Shown: in pieces, positions 32,678-42,544 of the stretch
Position numbering within the stretch: position 1 is the first letter of the stretch
Layout: the number at the start of each line of letters is the position of its first letter
Assembly (NCBI GenBank): GCA_023228985.1
Contig: JALOAC010000019.1
Span: forward strand, 1 to 54,692
Reading direction: 5' to 3'
DNA length: 54,692 nucleotides
Source: Thiopseudomonas sp.
GTDB lineage: Bacteria; Pseudomonadota; Gammaproteobacteria; Pseudomonadales; Pseudomonadaceae
Program-made: the position numbers and the translations under genes
The notes under the pieces: generated by a model
Database searches by the model: none
Seen by the model: only the letters and a program-made list of their open reading frames with translations
What the model was told of the DNA's origin: nothing

Positions 32678-33766
32678 CTAAACTGTACCTAAGCGTTCCC
32701 GCTGATAACTGCCATCCTGTACGCGTTGACACCAGTGTTGGTTAGCCAAATACCATTGCACGGTTTTGCGGATGCCTGATTCAAAAGACTCTTGCGGTGT
32801 CCAGCCCAGTTCGCGCTCGATTTTGCTGGCGTCAATGGCGTAGCGGCGGTCGTGGCCGGGGCGGTCGCTTACAAAAGCTATCAAACTTTTGTAATTTTTA
32901 ATGGTTAATTTCGTATGTTTGACTGGAGCGAGTTCATCCAGAATAGCGCAGATGGTTTGCACCACGTCTAAGTTGGTTTTTTCGTTATGCCCACCGATGT
33001 TGTAGGTTTCGCCTATTTTGCCCTCGGTAACGACTTTATAAAGTGCGCGGGCGTGGTCTTCTACGTAGAGCCAGTCACGGATTTGATCGCCTTTGCCGTA
33101 AATAGGTAAAGGTTTACCTTCGAGCGCATTGAGGATGACCAACGGAATCAGTTTTTCTGGGAAGTGGTAAGGCCCGTAGTTGTTGGAGCAGTTGGTCACC
33201 AGCGTGGGTAAACCGTAAGTACGCAGCCAGGCACGAACCAGATGATCAGAGCTGGCTTTACTCGCCGAATAAGGGCTGCTGGGCTCGTAAGCAGTGGTTT
33301 CGGTAAACAGCGTTTCAATTGCACGGGGGTCATCGCTTGGGTGCGGCAAATCGCCATAGACTTCATCGGTGGAAATATGGTGAAAGCGGAAGGAGTTTTT
33401 GCGCGTCTCGTCCAACTGCTGCCAATAGTGACGGGCTGCTTCGAGCAAGGTATAGGTGCCCACTATATTGGTTTGAATAAATTCAGCGGGGCCGTCGATG
33501 GAGCGATCCACATGGCTTTCAGCCGCTAAGTGCATGACTGCATCGGGCTGGTGCTGGGCAAACACAAGGTCTAGTTCTGCACGGTTACAGATATCCACCT
33601 GCGCAAAGGCATAGCGTGGGTTGTTGCTAACCTCGGCTAAGGACTCTAAATTGCCTGCATAGGTCAGCACGTCAACATTGATTACGCTGTCTTGGGTGTG
33701 TTGAATAATATGTCGCACTACCGCAGAGCCAATAAAGCCTGCACCTCCAGTCACCAGTATTTTCAT
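32678..33766 (-). CDS. rmlB: dTDP-glucose 4,6-dehydratase
   Basis: RmlB converts dTDP-glucose to dTDP-4-keto-6-deoxyglucose, a precursor of rhamnose and other deoxysugars of lipopolysaccharide or glycans. The ATG at 33766 gives 362 residues; a TTG one codon earlier is unlikely. The NAD-binding motif is TGGAGFIGSAVV, with STDEVYGDLPHPSDD and the catalytic YSASK, as in extended SDR enzymes. rmlD, rmlA and rmlC are not in the window on either side, which is unusual because they are usually clustered. An orphan second copy is possible. Confidence 0.95.
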   Translation of the reverse strand: MKILVTGGAGFIGSAVVRHIIQHTQDSVINVDVLTYAGNLESLAEVSNNPRYAFAQVDICNRAELDLVFAQHQPDAVMHLAAESHVDRSIDGPAEFIQTNIVGTYTLLEAARHYWQQLDETRKNSFRFHHISTDEVYGDLPHPSDDPRAIETLFTETTAYEPSSPYSASKASSDHLVRAWLRTYGLPTLVTNCSNNYGPYHFPEKLIPLVILNALEGKPLPIYGKGDQIRDWLYVEDHARALYKVVTEGKIGETYNIGGHNEKTNLDVVQTICAILDELAPVKHTKLTIKNYKSLIAFVSDRPGHDRRYAIDASKIERELGWTPQESFESGIRKTVQWYLANQHWCQRVQDGSYQRERLGTV

Positions 33767-33822
33767 CAAGCTGTTCCAGTTGTTAATTTGTATTCATGCG
33801 CGGGTTAATGCTCAGCGATAGA

Positions 33823-34029
33823 TCAGTAATGCGGCGGCGGATCGTTTGGGACTTCTGTCAGGTCAGACTGCTGCTCTTGCAGACGCTGATCCAGTCGCTC
33901 CAATTGTCGCTTGAGCCTATCTATTTGCTGTTGCTGGTCGGCGATGATATCGCTTAGGGTTTGCACGGTATCATCTTGAAAAGCTTGGTGAATTTCCAAA
34001 TCTGCCAAGCGTGACTCGAGTGCGCTCAT
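33823..34029 (-). CDS. slyX: SlyX family protein
   Basis: This 68-residue protein is almost entirely a coiled coil (ESRLADLEIHQAFQDDTVQT, then IIADQQQQIDRLKRQLERLD) with a proline-rich end PNDPPPHY, the standard SlyX pattern. Function is unknown; the name comes from linkage to slyD in E. coli. The start overlaps the end of the HIT gene by four bases, so the two are probably translated together. Confidence 0.9.
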   Translation of the reverse strand: MSALESRLADLEIHQAFQDDTVQTLSDIIADQQQQIDRLKRQLERLDQRLQEQQSDLTEVPNDPPPHY

Positions 34030-34457
34030 GCTGTTTCCTCTTGGGCTGTAAAGGTTTCGCCTAAAACTGTGCCGATTTGCTGGCGTAGCAACTGGATTTG
34101 CTCAGCGCTATAGGGTTCGGCTGTGCCTTTGCCCCAAACTGGCGCAGGCCATGCTGCGTCATTACGCATGCGAGCGACCACGTGCATATGTAGTTGGCTC
34201 ACCACATTGCCTAAAGTAGCGATGTTCATTTTATCGGCAGCAAAAAGAGTGTTAAGCGCATGGGCTACCTGAGTGGTTTCCTGCCAGAGTGTTTGCTGCT
34301 GTGGCGCGCTGAGCTGGAAAACCTCACTGATATCAGCTTGCCTGGGAACCAGAATTAACCATGGATACCTGCTGTCGTTCATCAATAAAACGCGGCACAA
34401 GGGAAAGTCGCCCAGCCAGCAGGTATCATTTTTTAAACGCTCATCTAATACGAACAT
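34026..34457 (-). CDS. HIT-domain protein (histidine-triad hydrolase family)
   Basis: The 143-residue protein carries the histidine-triad signature as QLHMHVVARM (H-x-H-x4 form, with the third His of the classical HxHxH replaced). PRYPWLILVPR-like sequence (SRYPWLILVPRQ) comes near the N terminus. HIT proteins hydrolyse or transfer nucleotide phosphoramidates or diadenosine compounds; the substrate here is unknown. It lies 30 bases after dbpA and overlaps slyX by four bases, on the same strand. The link to RNA helicase and slyX is common in Pseudomonas-like genomes but unexplained. Confidence 0.85.
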   Translation of the reverse strand: MFVLDERLKNDTCWLGDFPLCRVLLMNDSRYPWLILVPRQADISEVFQLSAPQQQTLWQETTQVAHALNTLFAADKMNIATLGNVVSQLHMHVVARMRNDAAWPAPVWGKGTAEPYSAEQIQLLRQQIGTVLGETFTAQEETA

Positions 34458-34487
34458 AGTTGCCTCGTGACTTGCTTAGCTAAATTT

Positions 34488-35870
<1,383 letters not shown>

Positions 35871-36082
35871 GGGGGTGTCCGAGGTAAAGAGTTTTGGGCC
35901 TGCTAGGGTTTTCAGTAGCGGCGCCAAGGACGTTACAGTGTACAGTATCCGTTAATACGCGTCAGGTAAAAGCAGCCTATACAAGCTGAGCAAACTGGCG
36001 CCTGCACAATAGATACTTTATTATGCGGCTGCACTAAAGCGTGTAAACTGCAGCACGCAGCAACCTTTATTTAACGGACGCC

Positions 36083-37912
36083 ATGTCTAGCTCCTTCGAT
36101 GCCAATAGCTTTCTACGCCAATGTACCCAACGTCCCGGGGTGTACCGGATGTTGGATGCTGCCGGCACGCTGCTGTATATCGGCAAAGCCAAGAATCTAA
36201 AAAACCGTCTGTCGAGTTATTTTAAAAGCGGCCAGTTGTCGCCAAAAACGGCAGCGCTGGTGGCAAAAATTGCTCAAATTGAAACGACCATCACCACCAA
36301 TGAAACCGAGGCGTTGTTACTTGAGCAGACGCTGATTAAAAAGTGGCGGCCACCGTACAATATTTTGCTACGCGATGATAAATCCTATCCGTATGTAGTG
36401 CTGAGCAATGATGAGTTTCCCAGTCTAAGTATCCAGCGTGGAATACGTAAAGGGCAGGGACGCTATTTTGGCCCTTATCCCAGCACAGGTGCTATTCGTG
36501 AAAGTCTGAGCCTGTTGCAAAAAGCCTTTCATGTGCGTCAGTGTAGCGACAGCTTTTACCGCAATCGCAGCCGCCCTTGTTTGCAGTACCAAATCAAACG
36601 TTGCAAAGCTCCCTGTGTTGGTTTCGTCAGCGAAGCGGAATATGCCGAAGATGTAAGGCTGTCGGTGTTGTTTTTGGAAGGGCGCAGCGACAGCTTGGCG
36701 CAAGAGTTAAGCCAGCGGATGGAGCAGGCTTCAGTCGAGTTAGAGTTTGAACAGGCCGCACAATATCGTGATCAAATTAGCCTGATTCGCCGCGTGCAAG
36801 ATCAGCACAGCATGGAAGGTGGGCACGGCAATGTTGATGTGATAGCAGTTTTTAGTTTGCCCGGCGGTGCTTGTGTGCATGTGTTGACCGTGCGCGATGG
36901 GCGGGTGCTTGGCGGTAAAAATTACTACCCGAAAATTGCGATTGAACAAGACAGCGCTGATATTCTGAATGCTTTTTTAGGTCAGTATTACTTGTCGGGT
37001 CGTCAGCTAGAATTACCCGATGACATTATTGTGAATCAGCCGCATGAGGATTTCCCCACCCTGATTGACGCCATCTTTCAGCTGCATAACAAACAGTTGC
37101 AGATAAGTCATCAAGTCCGCGGCATGCGCGCACGTTGGCAGCGCTTGGCGGTGACTAATGCAGAACATGCCATTCAGGCGCGCCTTAGCAGTCAAAGCCA
37201 GGTTGAGCAGCGTTTCAGCTTATTAGCCGAGGCGCTCAACGAGGAAGAAATCAAGCGTATTGAATGCTTTGATATCAGCCACACCCAGGGCGAAGCAACT
37301 GTGGCGTCTTGCGTGGTGTTTGAGCAGGCGGGACCGCGTAAAGCAGATTATCGCCGCTTTAATATCAGCGGCATTACGCCCGGCGATGACTATGCCGCTA
37401 TGCATCAAGCTTTGCTGCGTCGTTTTGCCAAGCACGAGAGTGACAGTGGGCAGTTGCCTGATGTTCTGTTGATTGACGGCGGTAAAGGTCAGTTGCAGAT
37501 GGCGCGTGAAGTTCTGCAGGAGTTAGCAATCCAAGAGATTACGCTGATTGGTGTCGCCAAGGGTGTTACGCGTAAGGCAGGCATGGAAACGTTGTTTTTA
37601 AATGACAGCCAGACGATTCTTAGTTTGGATGAGCATTCGCCAGCGCTGCACTTAATCCAGCAGGTACGTGATGAGGCGCATCGCTTTGCCATCACAGGGC
37701 ATCGTGCCCGACGAGCAAAGGCGCGCAACACTTCGACTTTAGAAGGAATTCCCGGTATTGGCCCTAAACGGCGGCGAGAACTGCTAAACTATTTTGGCGG
37801 TTTGCAGGAGCTTTCACGAGCTAGTGTGGACGAAATTGCCAAAACGCCTGGGATTAGTGACAGTCTTGCGCACAGCATTTATAGCGCACTACATAATGAT
37901 TCGCCTACTTAA
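36083..37912 (+). CDS. uvrC: Excinuclease ABC subunit C
   Basis: UvrC makes both incisions in nucleotide excision repair. The 609 residues are full length. Parts are the GIY-YIG domain (GVYRMLDAAGTLLYIGKAKN, about 16-95), a cysteine-bearing segment (CLQYQIKRCKAPCVGFV), and the UVR motif for UvrB (SVELEFEQAAQYRDQISLIR, about 215-240). An RNase H-like nuclease (IECFDISHTQGEATVASCVV and LLIDGGKGQLQMA) and tandem helix-hairpin-helix motifs (LEGIPGIGPKRRRELL) follow. In Pseudomonas gacA usually lies just upstream; here it does not. pgsA follows after 24 bases. Confidence 0.98.
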   Translation: MSSSFDANSFLRQCTQRPGVYRMLDAAGTLLYIGKAKNLKNRLSSYFKSGQLSPKTAALVAKIAQIETTITTNETEALLLEQTLIKKWRPPYNILLRDDKSYPYVVLSNDEFPSLSIQRGIRKGQGRYFGPYPSTGAIRESLSLLQKAFHVRQCSDSFYRNRSRPCLQYQIKRCKAPCVGFVSEAEYAEDVRLSVLFLEGRSDSLAQELSQRMEQASVELEFEQAAQYRDQISLIRRVQDQHSMEGGHGNVDVIAVFSLPGGACVHVLTVRDGRVLGGKNYYPKIAIEQDSADILNAFLGQYYLSGRQLELPDDIIVNQPHEDFPTLIDAIFQLHNKQLQISHQVRGMRARWQRLAVTNAEHAIQARLSSQSQVEQRFSLLAEALNEEEIKRIECFDISHTQGEATVASCVVFEQAGPRKADYRRFNISGITPGDDYAAMHQALLRRFAKHESDSGQLPDVLLIDGGKGQLQMAREVLQELAIQEITLIGVAKGVTRKAGMETLFLNDSQTILSLDEHSPALHLIQQVRDEAHRFAITGHRARRAKARNTSTLEGIPGIGPKRRRELLNYFGGLQELSRASVDEIAKTPGISDSLAHSIYSALHNDSPT

Positions 37913-37936
37913 CCTCTGATTGGTAAGACTTACTCC

Positions 37937-38491
37937 ATGAATATTCCTAATCTTCTTACAGTCATGCGTGTGGCGCTGATTCCAGTGCTCGTCCTGCTGT
38001 TTTTGTTGCCTTTTAAGTGGAGTTATTTGGCGGCCAGTGCGGTTTTTGCGCTGGCTAGTGTTACTGACTGGCTGGATGGATATCTGGCACGTAAGTTGGA
38101 GCAGAGTACGCCTTTAGGGGCGTTTTTAGATCCAGTTGCGGATAAATTGCTGGTAGCGACGGCTTTGGTACTGTTGGCGCAGCAACACCATAATCTTTAT
38201 TTAACTTTGCCGGCGCTAATTATTATTTGTCGTGAAATAGTCGTCTCCGCACTGCGCGAATGGATGGCCGAGCTGGGTAAGCGTAACAAGGTTGCCGTTT
38301 CTAGCTTAGGGAAGTGGAAAACTGCGGCGCAAATGGTAGCACTACTTATCTTGCTTGCGAATCCGCCAGAGCTTACTCCGTGGGTTGTTTCTGGTTATGT
38401 GTTATTGAATTTTTCTGCCGTACTGACGCTGTGGTCAATGATGATTTATGTGAAAGCGGCTTCGCCATACTTCAACAGTGAATCAGAGTAG
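37937..38491 (+). CDS. pgsA: CDP-diacylglycerol--glycerol-3-phosphate 3-phosphatidyltransferase
   Basis: PgsA makes phosphatidylglycerol phosphate, the first committed step to PG and cardiolipin, in the inner membrane. The 184-residue protein starts NIPNLLTVMRVALIPVLVL and has the CDP-alcohol transferase motif D-x2-D-G-x2-A-R-x8-G-x3-D-x3-D within DWLDGYLARKLEQSTPLGAF and LDPVADK. Several hydrophobic helices are visible. It follows uvrC and precedes tRNA-Gly and tRNA-Cys, the Pseudomonas order. Confidence 0.96.
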   Translation: MNIPNLLTVMRVALIPVLVLLFLLPFKWSYLAASAVFALASVTDWLDGYLARKLEQSTPLGAFLDPVADKLLVATALVLLAQQHHNLYLTLPALIIICREIVVSALREWMAELGKRNKVAVSSLGKWKTAAQMVALLILLANPPELTPWVVSGYVLLNFSAVLTLWSMMIYVKAASPYFNSESE

Positions 38492-38585
38492 AGGCTGCAT
38501 AGTGTTTTGTTTGGTTGTGGTCCATTTAAGGTGGCTAGCTGTGGTTCGGGAAAGAGCAATACACAAAAACATTGCAGTAAAAGGC

Positions 38586-38613
38586 TTGACTCGCGTCTAA
38601 GAATTGTTAGAAT
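38586..38613 (+). promoter_or_regulatory. Promoter of the tRNA-Gly gene
   Basis: TTGACT (38586-38591), a 16-base spacer and TAGAAT (38608-38613) each match five of six consensus positions. The GC-rich bases after the -10 (ACCGTCCG) resemble a stringent discriminator. The RNA would begin about 15 bases before the tRNA. Confidence 0.8.
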
Positions 38614-38634
38614 ACCGTCCGTCACCGAGACAGT

Positions 38635-38710
38635 GCGGGAATAGCTCAGCTGGTAGAGCACAACCTTGCCAAGGTTGGGGTCGCGAGTTCGAATCTCGTT
38701 TCCCGCTCCA
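38635..38710 (+). tRNA. tRNA-Gly (anticodon GCC)
   Basis: A complete 76-base cloverleaf. The acceptor GCGGGAA pairs with TTCCCGC, the D arm is GCTC/GAGC, the anticodon stem is AACCT/AGGTT with GCC at 38668-38670, and the T arm is GCGAG/CTCGT with the TTCGAAT loop. CCA is encoded. It reads GGC and GGU glycine codons. Confidence 0.97.
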
Positions 38711-38726
38711 GTTTTAATTACGAATG

Positions 38727-38749
38727 CGCCGCGTTTTAGCGGCGTTTTT
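38727..38749 (+). terminator. Intrinsic terminator between tRNA-Gly and tRNA-Cys
   Basis: CGCCGC with flanks (38727-38732) pairs with GCGGCG (38739-38744) around GTTTTA, followed by five T (38745-38749). It meets the form of an intrinsic terminator, so tRNA-Cys may be reached only by readthrough or by its own weak promoter. Confidence 0.8.
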
Positions 38750-38754
38750 GTTTA

Positions 38755-38829
38755 GGCCGGGTGGCAGAATGGCTCATGCAGCGGATTGCAAATCCGCGAA
38801 TGCCGGTTCGATTCCGGCCTCGGCCTCCA
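38755..38829 (+). tRNA. tRNA-Cys (anticodon GCA)
   Basis: A complete 75-base cloverleaf. The acceptor GGCCGGG pairs with CTCGGCC, allowing one G-T pair. The anticodon stem GCGGA/TCCGC holds GCA at 38788-38790, and the T arm GCCGG/CCGGC holds TTCGATT. CCA is encoded. In Pseudomonas a tRNA-Leu often follows; none is found here. Confidence 0.96.
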
Positions 38830-38832
38830 TTT

Positions 38833-38865
38833 AAAAAACCTCAAGTGAAAGCTTGGGGTTTTTTT
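38833..38865 (+). terminator. Intrinsic terminator after tRNA-Cys
   Basis: AAAAAACCTCAAG (38833-38845) pairs with CTTGGGGTTTTTT (38852-38864), with one T-G pair and a short loop, and runs into seven T. It ends the tRNA unit. Confidence 0.92.
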
Positions 38866-39065
38866 ATGGCGTGAAATTACAAGCCTGCTTAATGCGAGGC
38901 GTTCGTATCTGTTGAGGTTGAGGTTTTGCGCTATTGCGAGGCGAATTTTTGAGTTGCGAACTAGATTGCTATCAAGAGTTGCTGAATAAAACCTGAACAG
39001 TCTACTCGTTATTCTCGCAATATGCATCCAACTTTGGTATGCTGCACGCCGTTAAAAAATACAAC

Positions 39066-39089
39066 TTGCTGGCTAAGCGAAGCTAGCAA
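39066..39089 (+). promoter_or_regulatory. Hairpin in the 5' leader of the porin gene
   Basis: TTGCTGGCT (39066-39074) and AGCTAGCAA (39081-39089) form a 9-bp stem with one G-T pair and the loop AAGCGA. It lies 33 bases before the porin ATG and about 22 before its TAGGAG ribosome-binding site. It may affect message stability or small-RNA control; this is inferred from position only. Confidence 0.4.
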
Positions 39090-39121
39090 TACAACAATCT
39101 GTTCAACTAGGAGCACATTCT

Positions 39122-40525
39122 ATGCAAAAGATGAAGTGGAGCGTTATTGCTTTCGCTGTAGCTGCAGCAACAAGCCAGATGGCCGTTGCCAGCCAACAAT
39201 CAGAGTCACAGGGTTTTATCGAAGACAGCAAGCTAGACCTGCATGCACGTACTCTGTACTTTAATCGTGATTTTCGTAATGACAGAGGTCAGTACAATTA
39301 CGATAAAGATAATAAAAAAGCAAGAAAAATGAAGGCCGCGAACGGCAAAACCCAAGGTTACCGCGAAGACTTAGGTCTGGGCTTAAAAGCTATTTACGAG
39401 TCCGGCTTTACTCAGGGTACTGTTGGTTTTGGTGTTGATGCCTTTGGTTTGCAGGGTATCAAGCTGGATTCAGGTGGCGGTCGTCACGGTAACAACCAGT
39501 TCCCAACTGACGGTCGTTCAGGCAAGGCGCAGGATAACTACAGCCAGGCTGGTGCCGCTGTTAAAGCCCGCCTGTCCAACACCACCCTGAAATATGGCCA
39601 ACAATTTGTTGACCTGCCTGTTCTGTCAACTGATGACTCCCGCCTGCTGCCGCAAAGCACCACCGGTTTCCTGATCACCAGTGAAGAAATTGATGGCCTA
39701 GTAGTTCATGCAGGTCACTTCACTGCCCTGTCCGCCATGGACCAGTCTTTCCGCGACAGCGAAACCAGCAGTGGCCGCACTCTGCGCTCCATCGACTTGG
39801 TTGGTGCACGCTATAACTTCACCGACAACCTGAGCGCTGCTTACTACTACGCTGATGCCAAAACAGGTCAAAAAGGTAATTATGTAGCAGCCGACCCTGC
39901 CAATGATGTCGAGCAGTCTGGTGGTCGCTACAACGCCAAAAAACAGTACCTGAATGTCAACTACAACCACCCAATTGCTGACGACCAGAGCGTAACTGTT
40001 GATTTCAATGCTTATAGCACTCGCTATAACAACAAAGAGCTGGCCGATAAGCGCACCACTAAAAACAACGTACGCAGCATGGCGTTTGCCTACAACCTAG
40101 GTGCACACACCTTCACAGTAGGTCGTCAGTGCGTAGAAGGTAATGAAGACGGCGGTTACGTATACGGTTATGACGGTGGTGGTTCTGTGTACTTGTTGAA
40201 CGATGTTCAGTTCAATGATTTCACCCAAAAAGGTGAAGTATCCAACCAAGTACGTTATGACTTAGATTTGGAAACCTTTGGTGTTCCAGGCCTAAGCTTT
40301 ATGACTCGCTATGTGCGCGGCTCAAAAATTGCTAGCGACGGTAACCGTCACCAAGGTAAAAACTGGGAGCGTGATATCGATGTTCGCTACGTAGTACAGA
40401 GCGGTGTGGCTAAGGACTTGTCCTTGCACGTACGCAATGCTACTTACCGTGCAAACGATGCAGCTGGAAACCCAGACATCAACGAAGTACGCTTCATTGC
40501 TGAGTACCCATTAAGCATTCTGTAA
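39122..40525 (+). CDS. OprD-family outer-membrane porin
   Basis: OprD-type porins take up amino acids, peptides or small carboxylates through an 18-stranded barrel. The 467-residue protein has a signal peptide (cleavage after AVA near residue 23), then QGFIEDSKLDLHARTLYFNR, the family start. KYGQQFVDLPVLSTDDSRLL and EEIDGLVVHAGHFTALS are also typical. The only cysteine is Cys337 in GRQCVEGNEDGG, within an external-loop-like region. Substrate cannot be predicted from sequence alone. It has a TAGGAG ribosome-binding site and a terminator after it, so it is probably transcribed alone. Confidence 0.93.
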   Translation: MQKMKWSVIAFAVAAATSQMAVASQQSESQGFIEDSKLDLHARTLYFNRDFRNDRGQYNYDKDNKKARKMKAANGKTQGYREDLGLGLKAIYESGFTQGTVGFGVDAFGLQGIKLDSGGGRHGNNQFPTDGRSGKAQDNYSQAGAAVKARLSNTTLKYGQQFVDLPVLSTDDSRLLPQSTTGFLITSEEIDGLVVHAGHFTALSAMDQSFRDSETSSGRTLRSIDLVGARYNFTDNLSAAYYYADAKTGQKGNYVAADPANDVEQSGGRYNAKKQYLNVNYNHPIADDQSVTVDFNAYSTRYNNKELADKRTTKNNVRSMAFAYNLGAHTFTVGRQCVEGNEDGGYVYGYDGGGSVYLLNDVQFNDFTQKGEVSNQVRYDLDLETFGVPGLSFMTRYVRGSKIASDGNRHQGKNWERDIDVRYVVQSGVAKDLSLHVRNATYRANDAAGNPDINEVRFIAEYPLSIL

Positions 40526-40552
40526 TGCTGATGCGGTAAGTATGCAATACAT

Positions 40553-40579
40553 AGAAACCCAGCCTCGGCTGGGTTTCTT
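40553..40579 (+). terminator. Intrinsic terminator after the porin gene
   Basis: AGAAACCCAGC (40553-40563) pairs with GCTGGGTTTCT (40568-40578) around the tetraloop CTCG. The T-rich right arm ends the structure, with little T run beyond. It lies about 27 bases after the porin stop. Confidence 0.85.
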
Positions 40580-40741
40580 GCCTTCGGGCTAGTAAAAATT
40601 ACATATGACATGCGCTAAAACGGCACAGTAGTACAGAAATTAGCCGCTCTGTATATTGCTGCCATAGAAGGCATAAATCCGCTACAATACCCGCCTTGCA
40701 ATCTAACCACTCACACATTTCATCAGTCGATACGAAAAACT

Positions 40742-42457
40742 ATGCGCACCAGTCAATACCTTATTGCCACTTTAAAAGAAACCCCTGCCGACGCGGTGGT
40801 GATTAGTCACCAGTTGATGCTGCGTGCGGGAATGATTCGCCGACTAGCTTCTGGTCTGTACACTTGGTTGCCGCTAGGTTTGCGCGCATTGCGTAAAGCA
40901 GAAGCCGTTGTGCGCGAGGAAATGAATGCGGCTGGCGCCTTGGAAGTATTGATGCCAGCGGTTCAGCCAGCTGAGCTGTGGCAGGAGTCGGGACGTTGGG
41001 AAGAGTATGGCCCGGAATTGCTGCGTTTAAAAGATCGCCATCAGCGAGAATTTTGTGTCGGCCCAACTCACGAAGAAGTGATTACGGATTTAGCGCGCAA
41101 CGAGCTCAGCAGTTACAAGCAATTACCGATCAACTTTTATCAAATCCAAACTAAATTCCGCGATGAAATTCGTCCACGCTTCGGTTTGATGCGAGGTCGT
41201 GAATTTATTATGAAAGATGCCTATTCATTTCACATGGACCAAGCGTCGCTGCAGCAAACCTATGATCGTATGCATCAATCTTACTGCAATATTTTTACCC
41301 GCCTAGGTTTGAACTTCCGCCCTGTTGAAGCAGATACGGGATCCATCGGTGGTACAGGCTCGCATGAGTTTCATGTGCTGGCGCAGTCGGGTGAAGACGA
41401 CATTGCCTTTAGTACTGAATCAAATTACGCCGCCAACATTGAAAAAGCTGAGGCGATGCCTCGCGAAAGCAGCCGTTCCGCACCTAGTGAAGAATTGCGC
41501 CTGCAGGATACGCCTAACACCAAGACTATAGATGACCTAGTGCAGCAGTTTAATTTGCCTATCGAAAAAACCGTCAAGACTCTGGTGGTGCACGGCGCTG
41601 AAGAAAACACTTTGGTTGCTTTAGTAATACGTGGCGATCATACGCTAAATGAAATTAAGGCTGCTAATTTACCGCAAGTAACAAGCCCACTAGTGTTTGC
41701 CACGGATGCAGAAATTCATGCCGCCGTGGGTGCTAACCCCGGCTCATTGGGCCCGAAAGACTTAGCCATTCCTTGCATTATTGACCGCAGCGTTCAGTTT
41801 ATGAGCGATTTTGCTGCGGGAGCTAATCAAGAAGGAAAGCATTATTTTGGCCTGAATTGGGAGCGTGATTTACCGCTTCCTGAAGTGGCGGATTTGCGTA
41901 ATGTGGTGGCTGGCGATCCGAGTCCTGACGGGCAGGGTGTGTTGGAAATTAAACGCGGTATCGAAGTGGGGCATATTTTCCAGTTGGGCACTAAATACAG
42001 CGAAGCGCTGGGTTGTACGGTGATGGGTGAAAACGGCAAGCCTACCGTCCTGACCATGGGCTGCTATGGTATCGGTGTATCGCGCGTTGTTGCCGCCGCT
42101 GTTGAGCAAAACCATGATGAACGCGGCATTATTTGGCCGGATGCGCTGGCGCCTTTCCACGTTGCTTTAGTGCCCATGAAATATGACAACCCTGACGTAC
42201 GTGAAGCAACTGATACGCTTTATGCGCAGTTGACTGCGGCGGGCGTTGAAGTGTTGTTGGATGACCGAGACAAAAAAACCAGTCCTGGGGTGAAGTTCGC
42301 TGATATGGAACTGATGGGAATTCCGCACCGCATCGTAGTGAGCGAGAAAGGTATTGCTGCTGGCAGTTATGAGTATAAAGGCCGTCGTGATAGTGAAACC
42401 CAAGCAGTAGCGGTTGATGAAGTGGTTAATTTTTTGCGTACAAAAGTAACTGCTTAA
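40742..42457 (+). CDS. proS: Proline--tRNA ligase (bacterial type with editing domain)
   Basis: ProS charges tRNA-Pro and removes mischarged alanine. The 571-residue class II enzyme has motif 2 in IQTKFRDEIRPRFGLMRGRE and motif 3 in CYGIGVSRVVAAAVEQ. The INS editing insert lies between them at about residues 225-400 (IEKTVKTLVVHGAEENTLVA) and a C-terminal anticodon domain follows. An upstream TACAAT (40683-40688) could be its -10 box, but no convincing -35 is present. It starts with ATGCGCACC and has no strong ribosome-binding site. Confidence 0.98.
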   Translation: MRTSQYLIATLKETPADAVVISHQLMLRAGMIRRLASGLYTWLPLGLRALRKAEAVVREEMNAAGALEVLMPAVQPAELWQESGRWEEYGPELLRLKDRHQREFCVGPTHEEVITDLARNELSSYKQLPINFYQIQTKFRDEIRPRFGLMRGREFIMKDAYSFHMDQASLQQTYDRMHQSYCNIFTRLGLNFRPVEADTGSIGGTGSHEFHVLAQSGEDDIAFSTESNYAANIEKAEAMPRESSRSAPSEELRLQDTPNTKTIDDLVQQFNLPIEKTVKTLVVHGAEENTLVALVIRGDHTLNEIKAANLPQVTSPLVFATDAEIHAAVGANPGSLGPKDLAIPCIIDRSVQFMSDFAAGANQEGKHYFGLNWERDLPLPEVADLRNVVAGDPSPDGQGVLEIKRGIEVGHIFQLGTKYSEALGCTVMGENGKPTVLTMGCYGIGVSRVVAAAVEQNHDERGIIWPDALAPFHVALVPMKYDNPDVREATDTLYAQLTAAGVEVLLDDRDKKTSPGVKFADMELMGIPHRIVVSEKGIAAGSYEYKGRRDSETQAVAVDEVVNFLRTKVTA

Positions 42458-42544
42458 TAAGTGCTTCTATAGATTTGGCCAGCATTTACAGAGTAAACCC
42501 GCTAAGATATTCACCTGAATTTAGCTTAACTAAGACACAATTCT

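Noticed and set aside
38755..38829. tRNA-Cys as an integration (att) site of a genomic island
   Set aside because: No integrase, no direct repeat of the tRNA end and no foreign-looking genes follow; the porin, proS and dxs are ordinary chromosomal genes.
38752..39027. Minus-strand frame of 91 codons covering tRNA-Cys
   Set aside because: It spans a functional tRNA gene and its terminator in reverse. Its PESNRHSRICNP-like sequence is the well-known artefact of translating tRNA genes.
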